A model generated the notes under the pieces. That model was not told the DNA's origin and did not search any database. It saw nothing but the letters and a program-made list of their open reading frames with translations. Shown here piece by piece: positions 1 to 7,335 of a stretch of 64,000 bases of DNA; positions within the stretch are counted from its first letter, which is position 1; each line of letters starts with the position of its first letter. A program made the translations under genes and the position numbers. This DNA is from Chitinophaga sp. YR627. GTDB taxonomy: Bacteria; Bacteroidota; Bacteroidia; Chitinophagales; Chitinophagaceae. The DNA is taken from positions 310,001-374,000 of the forward strand of contig NZ_FOUX01000007.1 in NCBI RefSeq assembly GCF_900114995.1. Reading direction: 5' to 3'.

Positions 1-644
1 AGGAAATGATCAGCCGTCTCCGGAATTTTATCGGCTATCGAGAGTATCCTAAATACGGTATGGTCAACCGCTATTTTATTTATAAACAGGCATTACTGAA
101 AGCGGCAGAGACCCTTGTACAGGCGAATGTCATCCAGGAAAAAGAAGATATCTGGTACCTCTCTTTTGATGAACTGCAGGAAGTTGTGCGTACATCTAAA
201 CTGGATACCGCAATCATCACCGAACGAAAGGCTGCCTTTAAGCTATATGACAAGCTTACACCGCCGCGTGTGATAACATCTGATGGTGAGATCATTACAG
301 GTAAATATAAACATACATACCTTCCGGCCAATGCCATAGCGGGTATGGCCGTTTCTTCCGGCATAATAGAAGGGCGGGCACGTGTGATACTGAACATGGA
401 AGACGCTGATCTGGAAGAAGGGGATATACTGGTGACCGCTTTCACAGATCCCAGCTGGACGCCTTTATTTGTGTCGATAAAAGGTCTGGTCACTGAAGTC
501 GGAGGATTGATGACACATGGTGCAGTGATTGCGCGTGAATATGGTTTGCCTGCAGTGGTAGGTGCAGATAATGTGACTAAATTGATCAAAGATGGACAAC
601 GTATCCGGGTGAATGGTACAGAAGGCTATGTAGAGATATTATAA
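1..644 (+). CDS. rph: Rifampicin phosphotransferase, C-terminal part (5' end outside window)
   Basis: The reading frame is open to the left edge, so only about the last 213 residues are present. They match the end of the rifamycin-inactivating PEP-synthase-like enzymes. A linker with an LTPPRVITSDGEI-type segment is followed by the swivelling phosphohistidine domain, with GLMTHGAVIAREYGLPAVVG around the phospho-carrier histidine (codon 516-518) and a terminal RIRVNGTEGYVEIL. In this family the enzyme phosphorylates rifamycins using ATP, via the histidine shuttle. The ATP-grasp and rifampicin-binding domains lie outside the window. PEP synthase is the main alternative, but the conserved linker favours Rph. 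The first in-frame ATG (position 6) is internal. The gene converges on an AAC(6')-like gene with a long hairpin between them. Confidence 0.85.
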   Translation, partial: EMISRLRNFIGYREYPKYGMVNRYFIYKQALLKAAETLVQANVIQEKEDIWYLSFDELQEVVRTSKLDTAIITERKAAFKLYDKLTPPRVITSDGEIITGKYKHTYLPANAIAGMAVSSGIIEGRARVILNMEDADLEEGDILVTAFTDPSWTPLFVSIKGLVTEVGGLMTHGAVIAREYGLPAVVGADNVTKLIKDGQRIRVNGTEGYVEIL

Positions 645-663
645 AACTAAGCTTTGATGATAG

Positions 664-735
664 TTTGATGATACTCATCCTTCATTCATCCTTCGTTGAT
701 AAACGAAGGATGAATGAAGGATGAGTATCATCAAA
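664..735. repeat. 34-bp perfect inverted repeat in a convergent gap
   Basis: The left arm (664-697) and right arm (702-735) are exact reverse complements around the 4-base loop GATA. A further 5-bp stem (659-663 with 739-743) closes the base after a 3-base bulge. Each arm carries an internal 8-base direct repeat, CATCCTTC, at a period of 11. It lies between the 3' ends of two converging genes and would fold in either transcript. There is no T-run after it, so it is not a standard intrinsic terminator. Confidence 0.9.
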
Positions 736-752
736 GCACTATCTGACAGATA

Positions 753-1190
753 TTATAAAGTTCTTATAAAACAGACAATTCTTTCCACCTCACTGAAACC
801 AAGACCTTTGTGAAAGGCAATCGCCTGATCATTGCTCACACTCGTATCAGACGCGATCTGCTTTATGCCTTTCTCCAGCGCCCAATCTTCAGCCACCTTT
901 ACAAGGTGCTTTGCGACGCCCTTCCGCTGATAATCCGGTGTTACATAAATACCTTCAATATATGCAACCGGCAGATCTTCAGCGCCCTCCACATAGTCAT
1001 TACGGACTGACACATGTATGAATGCGATATATACATGATCAAACTTTACCAGATAACAAACATCCTGCTCAGCAGCTATCATCCCGCTAAAATATACATG
1101 TTCTTCTTCCGCCACACAGTCCGGCCATAATTTCAGGACAAGGGGAATCAGGTGGTTGATGTTATCAGAGGAAAGCTTTTCGGTGGTCAT
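753..1190 (-). CDS. Aminoglycoside 6'-N-acetyltransferase-like GNAT protein
   Basis: This 145-residue single-domain GNAT resembles the chromosomal AAC(6')-Ig/Ih group over its whole length. The shared features are a YVEGAEDLPVAYIEGIYV-type core strand, an acetyl-CoA loop (QRKGVAKHL), AEDWA, an ASDTSVSN segment and a C-terminal H..LGF.EVER..CF. In that group the enzyme acetylates the 6'-amino group of aminoglycosides with acetyl-CoA in the cytoplasm. The family assignment rests on motif recognition; drug substrates are inferred. The gene is monocistronic. Its 3' end faces the Rph gene across the 34-bp hairpin. Confidence 0.72.
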   Translation of the reverse strand: MTTEKLSSDNINHLIPLVLKLWPDCVAEEEHVYFSGMIAAEQDVCYLVKFDHVYIAFIHVSVRNDYVEGAEDLPVAYIEGIYVTPDYQRKGVAKHLVKVAEDWALEKGIKQIASDTSVSNDQAIAFHKGLGFSEVERIVCFIRTL

Positions 1191-1240
1191 TTGATTTGCA
1201 ATGTTTCGGGAAATATAACCAACTTATGGGATCAGTGCAT

Positions 1241-1270
1241 AAAAAAGCCGGCTGCTATGTGCAGCCGGCT
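1241..1270 (-). terminator. Rho-independent terminator after the DUF808 gene
   Basis: A 10-bp perfect GC-rich stem (1246-1255 with 1261-1270, loop TATGT) is followed on the minus strand by a run of six T (1241-1246). It lies about 40 bases beyond the stop of the DUF808 gene. Confidence 0.88.
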
Positions 1271-1311
1271 ACTTATTTACAGCGAAATACTATTTCGTAT
1301 GTCCTTGCAGC

Positions 1312-2178
1312 TTAGCGCTTTACCAGAGCTACGATCTTTTTGCCACCGGTAACAATGCCCACCGTCAATAAACCAGCCAGCAGACCGATTGCCGCCTCTT
1401 TAATAAAGGATGGCCAGGACGGTACCAGATGATGCAGAAAGTCGATATTATGGACGAAAATGCCACCGGAAACGAGGATTAAAGCAATGGTTCCCACAAC
1501 TGCCAGCAACCTGATAATCAATGGAAGTGCCTTTACCAGCAAACCACCCAATACAGATAAGGCGCCTTTATTACCGGAATGTTTGATCAGTTTAAATCCG
1601 GCATCGTCCATTCTGACAATAAGGGCAACGATACCGTATACACCGATCGTAGCCAGTATGGCAACGATGCAAACGGTAACGATCTGTGTGATCAGTCCCT
1701 GTTCCAGTACCGATCCCAGGGCAATAATGACGATCTCTACAGAGAGAATAAAGTCCGTCACGATCGCAGATTTGATCTTCGCTTTTTCAGCTTCACTGTC
1801 ACTCAGCTTCACCGCTTCAGCTTCTTCATGACCACCCGCTTCGTGGTGGAAAAAATATTCGATGATCTTTTCTACACCTTCATACGCCAGGTAAAATCCA
1901 CCGAGCACCAGTGCAACCTTAATGGCAATGGGAAAAAATGCATTTAATAATAAGGCGATCGGAACGATGATGAGCTTGTTCAGCAGAGAACCTTTGGTGA
2001 TGGCCCACAAAACTGGTAATTCCCTGGAAGCAAGAAAGCCTGTCGCTTTTTCTGCATTTACTGCCAGGTCGTCTCCTAAGATCCCTGCTGTTTTTCTTGT
2101 TGCTACTTTGGCCGCTACAGAAACATCATCCATTAAGCTGGCTATATCATCTAAAATTGCAAAAATGCCCGATGCCAT
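1312..2178 (-). CDS. DUF808 (YedI-like) membrane protein
   Basis: This 288-residue protein matches the DUF808 family. It starts with ASGIFAILDDIASLMDDV and carries the conserved VATRKTAGILGDDLAVNAEK stretch. Several hydrophobic segments follow, at roughly 75-100, 135-165, 168-190, 215-240 and 255-280. The family is an inner-membrane protein of unknown biochemical role, found in E. coli as YedI. The length is typical. The ATG at 2178 gives the expected N-terminus. A terminator follows and a -7-like element precedes it, so it is probably transcribed alone. Confidence 0.85.
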   Translation of the reverse strand: MASGIFAILDDIASLMDDVSVAAKVATRKTAGILGDDLAVNAEKATGFLASRELPVLWAITKGSLLNKLIIVPIALLLNAFFPIAIKVALVLGGFYLAYEGVEKIIEYFFHHEAGGHEEAEAVKLSDSEAEKAKIKSAIVTDFILSVEIVIIALGSVLEQGLITQIVTVCIVAILATIGVYGIVALIVRMDDAGFKLIKHSGNKGALSVLGGLLVKALPLIIRLLAVVGTIALILVSGGIFVHNIDFLHHLVPSWPSFIKEAAIGLLAGLLTVGIVTGGKKIVALVKR

Positions 2179-2204
2179 AATTTAGTTCGTCGTTGATTGG
2201 ATGG

Positions 2205-2212
2205 CAAAAGTA
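2205..2212 (-). promoter_or_regulatory. Possible -7 element for the DUF808 gene
   Basis: On the minus strand this reads TACTTTTG, a full match to the Bacteroidota -7 motif TAnnTTTG, 26 bases before the start codon. No clear -33 TTTG is found at the usual distance, so support is weak. Confidence 0.3.
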
Positions 2213-2238
2213 GTAATATTTCGCCATAGTGGCCACAG

Positions 2239-3198
2239 CTAAAGGTTTTTAAAGAGACAGTGTTTCTCCAGTAGCTGTTGCACATCATCGCCATACATCG
2301 GTGTGTAACCAAGATCAACAGCTTTATGCAGGTTTTCACATGCTTTGTCAGTTTCTTTCATGGCCAGATAGACCAGCGCCCTGTTTCTGTAAGCATATGA
2401 ATTTTCTGGAAGTAGCTGTATTGAGTGCTCTATATCCTTCAGTGCGCCTTTCAGATCATTCATTTTATATTTCGCATATCCCATATTATTGTATCCTAAG
2501 GGATCGTCAGGTGCCACTTCAAGCATTCTTTTAAACTGCCTGATGGCCATTTTATAATCACCCAGATCCATATAGCGATAACCAAGATTACAAAGGACCG
2601 CTGTCTCGTTAGGATCGATGTGGAGTGCCTTTTCCAGGTACATGATGGCGTCATTGATCCGCCCAAGGTCGTCAAGTACCATACCTAGATTAGATAAAGC
2701 CTGAATATTCGTCGAGTCTTCATCATATACTGATTTAAAATCTTTATAAGCGCCCTGAAAATCTCTTTTCATGTTACGGGCAGCGCCTCTGTTACAGATT
2801 ATCAAATGTCTGAGCGAATCGGTCTTCTCATACTTTAACGCCAGGGTGAGATCATCTATGCTCTCGTCGGGCATCTGCATGTTGTAAAAGAATAATCCCC
2901 TGTTAGCATAATAGGTGGGCTGATCCGGCTCCAGCAGTATTGCCATGTTGTGATTGATCAGGGCAGAATCGTTAAGATTTTTATAATAGTATATTCTGGC
3001 CCGCATGTCATAATAGTCTGCATTTTTAGCGTCTGACTTTATGATGCGGTTTACAACGAACAGTGCTTCATCATATCTTTTTTCCTTATATAGTTGCTGT
3101 GTTGCGTTGAATAGTGTTGCAAGGAGCTCTTCCTTTGTTTCCTGGGCAACCGCCGATAAGGTTAACATCATCAGCAGACCAATGAGCATTGATTTCAT
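2239..3198 (-). CDS. Secreted tetratricopeptide-repeat protein
   Basis: This 319-residue protein starts with a signal peptide (MKSMLIGLLMMLTLSAVAQ) and is followed by about eight TPR units. Typical repeat residues are seen in YYANRGLFFYNMQMPDESI, ALSNLGMVLDDLGRINDAI, AVLCNLGYRYMDLGDYKMAI and GYNNMGYAKYKMNDLKGAL. TPRs mediate protein-protein contacts; the location is probably periplasmic. No catalytic domain is seen. The partner is unknown, and neither neighbour suggests one. It sits 60 bases upstream of the DUF808 gene on the same strand, and the two could be co-transcribed. Confidence 0.8.
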   Translation of the reverse strand: MKSMLIGLLMMLTLSAVAQETKEELLATLFNATQQLYKEKRYDEALFVVNRIIKSDAKNADYYDMRARIYYYKNLNDSALINHNMAILLEPDQPTYYANRGLFFYNMQMPDESIDDLTLALKYEKTDSLRHLIICNRGAARNMKRDFQGAYKDFKSVYDEDSTNIQALSNLGMVLDDLGRINDAIMYLEKALHIDPNETAVLCNLGYRYMDLGDYKMAIRQFKRMLEVAPDDPLGYNNMGYAKYKMNDLKGALKDIEHSIQLLPENSYAYRNRALVYLAMKETDKACENLHKAVDLGYTPMYGDDVQQLLEKHCLFKNL

Positions 3199-3276
3199 AG
3201 AGGGACTAATTTCTTATAACGAATATAAGATGTCTCCCCGGATGTTTTAGTATTATTTACCCCGGATATGATGATG

Positions 3277-4509
3277 TTATCGTTTTTTGTTGTTAAAGAA
3301 CAATATCATCACTGCCAGCAGACAACTAACAGTACCGAACAGGTAAATCGCTTCATAATTGAACCATCCCGCTATAAGACCTGCAATAGGACCGGCCAGT
3401 CCCAGCGAGAGGTCAAAGAATGCGGAATAAGCGCTCAGGGCAGTACCTCTCATTTGTGGCGATACTTTTTTAATAGCCAGTACGCCTAAGGAAGGGAACA
3501 TCAGGGAGAAACCCATTCCCGTCAGACTACAACCTGCAATAGCCATCATCGCAGTGGAGGAAGTGCCTATCAGCAGCTGACCGAATGCCTCCACTAATAA
3601 TGATACCAGGGCAACGCGATATCCACCGTATTTATCAGGGAAAGAAGAAAAGAACACACGGGTCAGAATATAAAAACTGCCGAATGTTATGAATGCCAGC
3701 GAAGGATTGCCCCAGTCCTTTTCTGTAAACAACAGTGAAATGAAAGATGAAATACAGGCAAATCCAATAGACGCAAATGCCAGTCCGAGACCTTGTCCGG
3801 TGACCAGACCGATCACTTTGTAGAAAGGTGGTCTTACATGCGCGGCATCTACCGGGAGATCTTCCAGTTTAACGGTTGCCAGCCAGCTGATAACAGATAG
3901 TAAGATGATCAATCCGAATACATAACTGACGCCCAGCGCTCCTTTCATCCATATCGCCACAGGCGCCCCGATAGCTATGCCGGCATACATGGCGATGCCA
4001 TTCCAGGTCATGACCTTACCTGATTTGGAAGTACCTACCAGACCAATACCCCAGGTAAGTGCACCGGTTATCGACAGACTTTCAGAGATCCCATGTATGA
4101 TCCTCGCCAGGAAGACCAGGGCAAGCGCAATAGTTGTCTGCTGACTAAAAGCAGCTGAGAGCATATAGATGAGGCCTGCCACCATAATAAGCAATACGCC
4201 ATGATGGTTGCTTCTTTTAGCTCCTTTGGTATCCGTGATCCTGCCCGCATAGGCTCTGGTCAGTAAGGTGGCCAGTGATTGCAGCCCAATAGCCAGTCCA
4301 ACTATCAGACTACCCGCCTGCAGGTCGTTTTTGACAAAACCTGGTATGGAGCCCAGTGTCATACCAATAGTCAGATATATGGCAAAAACCGAAGTGATAA
4401 TCGGGATGATGATCTGTGAAAATGTCTTTTCAGCAGGTACGCCAGACGAGGGAAATGTTTCCGGCGCCAGGCTGCTTTGTTTGTCGCTTACGTTTTGTAT
4501 CGTATTCAT
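3277..4509 (-). CDS. MFS transporter (YhhS/YfcJ-like efflux type)
   Basis: This 410-residue protein has about twelve hydrophobic helices and the MFS loop 2-3 signature (RAYAGRITDTKGAKR). It resembles the sugar/drug efflux subgroup that includes YhhS and YfcJ. The substrate cannot be read from the sequence. It follows an AraC-family regulator gene on the same strand with an 87-bp gap. This arrangement often means that the regulator controls the exporter. The ATG at 4509 is preceded by a -7-like element. Confidence 0.82.
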   Translation of the reverse strand: MNTIQNVSDKQSSLAPETFPSSGVPAEKTFSQIIIPIITSVFAIYLTIGMTLGSIPGFVKNDLQAGSLIVGLAIGLQSLATLLTRAYAGRITDTKGAKRSNHHGVLLIMVAGLIYMLSAAFSQQTTIALALVFLARIIHGISESLSITGALTWGIGLVGTSKSGKVMTWNGIAMYAGIAIGAPVAIWMKGALGVSYVFGLIILLSVISWLATVKLEDLPVDAAHVRPPFYKVIGLVTGQGLGLAFASIGFACISSFISLLFTEKDWGNPSLAFITFGSFYILTRVFFSSFPDKYGGYRVALVSLLVEAFGQLLIGTSSTAMMAIAGCSLTGMGFSLMFPSLGVLAIKKVSPQMRGTALSAYSAFFDLSLGLAGPIAGLIAGWFNYEAIYLFGTVSCLLAVMILFFNNKKR

Positions 4510-4528
4510 TCAGATAAATTTAACGATG

Positions 4529-4536
4529 CAAAACTA
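4529..4536 (-). promoter_or_regulatory. Possible -7 element for the MFS gene
   Basis: The minus strand reads TAGTTTTG, matching TAnnTTTG, 19 bases before the MFS start codon. No convincing -33 element is present at 19-21 bases. It would let the exporter be transcribed separately from the AraC gene. Confidence 0.3.
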
Positions 4537-4596
4537 GGACAGCAGCTTACAAGGTAGGATAGCTGATCAATGGTTATGATAGGACAAATAATGGTT

Positions 4597-5421
4597 TTAT
4601 CCCCTGAATTCGGTAGGCGTCATACCGGTATTCTTTCTGAAAAAACGGGAAAAATAGGCGTGGTCTTCATAGCCCAGGTCAAAGGCGATTTCTTTTACAT
4701 CAAGCGGGGTATAGTATAAGAGCCGTTTGGCTTCCAGCAGTATTTCCTGATTGATCCAGTAACTCGCGGGAAATCCGGTGATCTCCTTGACGACTTCATT
4801 GAGATAAAGCGGTGTAATATTGAGCAGGGAGGCATATGCTTTCACCTGTTTTAATGTCCTGCACTGCGCAATGATCAGTTGCTTGTAACGGATGACGGTA
4901 TTGTATTTCTGTCCGCCGACCAACGCAGGGGACTGCTGCGATTGCACAATGCCGGAAGCGATCAGTCCTGCTAAGGTGTCTACCACTGAATCGATCAGCG
5001 TAGCCCTTAATGGTAAGGCCGGCTGCGCCAGTATTTCTTCCAGTATAGCCGCTACGCGGAATGCCGCGTCATCTTTCTTTACAGCGACAGACTGGCGTGT
5101 ATTCACATACGTCTCAAAGATCTCCCGGTATTGGTTAGGGATGCGTTCTGCATTGACAAATACCATCCATCCCTTGCAATTGGCGTAGCTAATATATTTA
5201 TGCACCTGACCCGGCGTCACAAAACACAGGGTAGGGCCTTTCAGTGGTGTTTCTGAGAAATCCAGTTCCCATATGAAGCGCCCCTGCTGCTGGAGAATGA
5301 ACATATAATGATCATCCCGGTGAGCGATCTGCGCATAGTCCTGTAGCTCGCCTATCGGACTGATATCGACGCCTTTGTTATTCAGCTCTTCTGTATGTAT
5401 TATGATTGCGGGCTTTTTCAT
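4597..5421 (-). CDS. AraC family transcriptional regulator
   Basis: This 274-residue protein has an N-terminal cupin-like sensor region (about 20-160) and a C-terminal double helix-turn-helix (about 175-274). The second helix-turn-helix is textbook: VKEIAFDLGYEDHAYFSRFFRKNTGMTPTEFRG. It probably senses a small molecule and controls the adjacent MFS exporter, or itself. Unlike the AraC-type gene at 24176-24982, this one is intact. Confidence 0.88.
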   Translation of the reverse strand: MKKPAIIIHTEELNNKGVDISPIGELQDYAQIAHRDDHYMFILQQQGRFIWELDFSETPLKGPTLCFVTPGQVHKYISYANCKGWMVFVNAERIPNQYREIFETYVNTRQSVAVKKDDAAFRVAAILEEILAQPALPLRATLIDSVVDTLAGLIASGIVQSQQSPALVGGQKYNTVIRYKQLIIAQCRTLKQVKAYASLLNITPLYLNEVVKEITGFPASYWINQEILLEAKRLLYYTPLDVKEIAFDLGYEDHAYFSRFFRKNTGMTPTEFRG

Positions 5422-5498
5422 CGAGGTGTATACTTATCCTGCTGTGGTAAAAGTACAAATAATGTATCTAAGTTCTTTGCAGATAGTGGTCCAGACAA

Positions 5499-5532
5499 AA
5501 CAGGGACCATCCCCACTGGAATGATCCCTGTT
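5499..5532 (-). terminator. Probable terminator after the alpha-solenoid gene
   Basis: An 8-bp stem (5499-5506 with 5525-5532) has a loop of about 18 bases and is followed on the minus strand by TTGT after a TT in the stem. It lies about 45 bases beyond the stop at 5575 and before the AraC gene. Confidence 0.5.
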
Positions 5533-5574
5533 GTATTATTGGTACAGGAGGAGGCCTGTAAGTCTGATCCTGCC

Positions 5575-7176
5575 TTACAGCTGATGTTCCTGCAGCAGTT
5601 TCTCCAGCGTCTCTCTGGTATTGGTATTTGGCTCTATCTCTTTCAGACGTTTTACCTTTGCCAATATAGCTGCAGACCAAAATTCAGGCGTCCATTGCTG
5701 CAGGGTCCTGATGGCCATATTCCTGTTCCTTGTCACCGGACTATCCAGTGCTGCCAGGATGATCGTTTCCCCCTTTTGAGGATGATTTTCCAGGAATGTT
5801 ACTACATGTTCCAGGCTTTGGTATTTGTCAAAATGTTCGCCAAAGCCCATTGCATCTTTAGGTCCGGTTGCACATGCCTGTAACGGCAGATGTGTCAGCG
5901 CAAAATCAATCACGGTATCAGTCATATCAGCCGGGGCCTGATGAGCAACGTCATACCAGCAGGAACTATTCAGGGGTTGTTGCTGCAGTCGTTTCCAGGA
6001 TGTATCCCAGATATCGATACCCAGTGAAGCAGCCGCCATCTTACCATGCCAGTAAGTACCGTCATTATCGCTTGCCAGTGCTTCGATCGCAAGCCTTTTC
6101 CATTTATCGTTATGCAGGATCTTTAACAGATCGATCAGACAGTTGGAGATGATATCATCTGTCCATCCGTTTTTTGCATGTTCGCCAATATCTTCTGTCA
6201 GTCTGGTCAGGAATTGTTTTAACTTCTCCAGATCGACAAAGTCAGTGATATCATCAGCATGTTCGGCAGCGTGCCGGATATAGTTTTCTACGGTAGCCGG
6301 AGCGTCCGTATACATAGAAATGTCTTCTGCCGGTCCGCCATAGATCATGGCGCCAATAATTTCACTTGATGCCTTGAAAAGAGCATCATCGATATTTGAT
6401 GCGGCTAGTTTTTCCTGCAACTGACCATAGGTCGCGCAGGTATAAGCCAGATACTCAATCATAATACTATTTTTATAGCCTTCAAGAATAAGCCAGTCTT
6501 TGATCTCTTCAGATAAGTCCAGGGTGGCCAGTCTGCTGACAAGTTGAATTTTACCCCAACCGTCCACTTTCTTTGCCAGGTCCCACAGGTCACCAACAGG
6601 TGCTGCGGAGCCGTTAAAGAGCGCAATGGCTGCATAGAGCGTAAATTCATCATGCAGCGCCAGGATTTTGATGGCTGACAGGATGGATGTATCCCTGCAT
6701 AAACCGCCGATGGAAATACCCATTTTTACAGCATTCCGGTGGCCGGACCTTGTGATCAGGTCCAGCACAAAAGGAACCAGATATGGATCTAATGGTAAGG
6801 CTGATTCCGCGGCCGCTTCCAGCAGATCATCCACCACATCATTAATCCCTTCATGTGCGGTAATGAGCGTATAGAAAGCATGCTCGCTGGTTTTATCGCC
6901 ACTGATAGCGATCGCCTTCAGGTGCTCCATCAGTTCTTCCACCAGTGCCTGTGACTCCTCAGACTGATTTCCGCTGACCATCGCATCCAGGAGGCCGGGT
7001 GCAAACTGGATCTGGTCCGGTTCTTTCTTCCGGTCGGGTAAATCGTAGGCTGCCTTGTCAAGTCGTCCATCCGGTGTGATGTGTGTCGCAATAAAATCGA
7101 ACAGGGACTTGTCTGTCCGCCATTCGGCTGGGTTATTATTTGTTCCGGATATACGCTGTAAAAATTTCCTGATCAT
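5575..7176 (-). CDS. Uncharacterised alpha-helical repeat protein
   Basis: I do not recognise a named family in this 533-residue soluble protein. There is no signal peptide or membrane segment. Its predicted composition is almost all helices of 12-18 residues in pairs, for example LLDAMVSGNQSEESQALVEEL and LVEELMEHLKAIAISGDK. This suggests a HEAT/ARM-type alpha-solenoid and therefore a scaffolding or binding role. It is transcribed alone between a GH127 gene and an AraC gene. Confidence 0.6.
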   Translation of the reverse strand: MIRKFLQRISGTNNNPAEWRTDKSLFDFIATHITPDGRLDKAAYDLPDRKKEPDQIQFAPGLLDAMVSGNQSEESQALVEELMEHLKAIAISGDKTSEHAFYTLITAHEGINDVVDDLLEAAAESALPLDPYLVPFVLDLITRSGHRNAVKMGISIGGLCRDTSILSAIKILALHDEFTLYAAIALFNGSAAPVGDLWDLAKKVDGWGKIQLVSRLATLDLSEEIKDWLILEGYKNSIMIEYLAYTCATYGQLQEKLAASNIDDALFKASSEIIGAMIYGGPAEDISMYTDAPATVENYIRHAAEHADDITDFVDLEKLKQFLTRLTEDIGEHAKNGWTDDIISNCLIDLLKILHNDKWKRLAIEALASDNDGTYWHGKMAAASLGIDIWDTSWKRLQQQPLNSSCWYDVAHQAPADMTDTVIDFALTHLPLQACATGPKDAMGFGEHFDKYQSLEHVVTFLENHPQKGETIILAALDSPVTRNRNMAIRTLQQWTPEFWSAAILAKVKRLKEIEPNTNTRETLEKLLQEHQL

Positions 7177-7298
7177 CGCAATGGCTTTAATGATAGCAAT
7201 ATTAGAGCGTGGGTGCGCACTGTTTTTGCGCAGTGGAGTCTTTTTTATGAATTGATAGTATAGGGAATGACTATCAATGGGTTAAAAAGCGTAAAAGC

Positions 7299-7326
7299 AA
7301 GGGCTCGGATAGCGCTTCCGGGCCTT
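7299..7326 (-). terminator. Possible terminator after the GH127 gene
   Basis: An 11-bp stem with one imperfect pair (7299-7309 with 7316-7326, loop of 6) lies just after the stop of the GH127 gene. On the minus strand it is followed by GCTTTTACGCTTTTT, which is U-rich but interrupted. Confidence 0.4.
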
Positions 7327-7335
7327 TGCCTCTTA

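Noticed and set aside
80..589. 169-codon minus-strand open frame opposite rph
   Set aside because: It mirrors a well-conserved enzyme gene and its translation is Ser/Thr-rich without motifs; it is a shadow.
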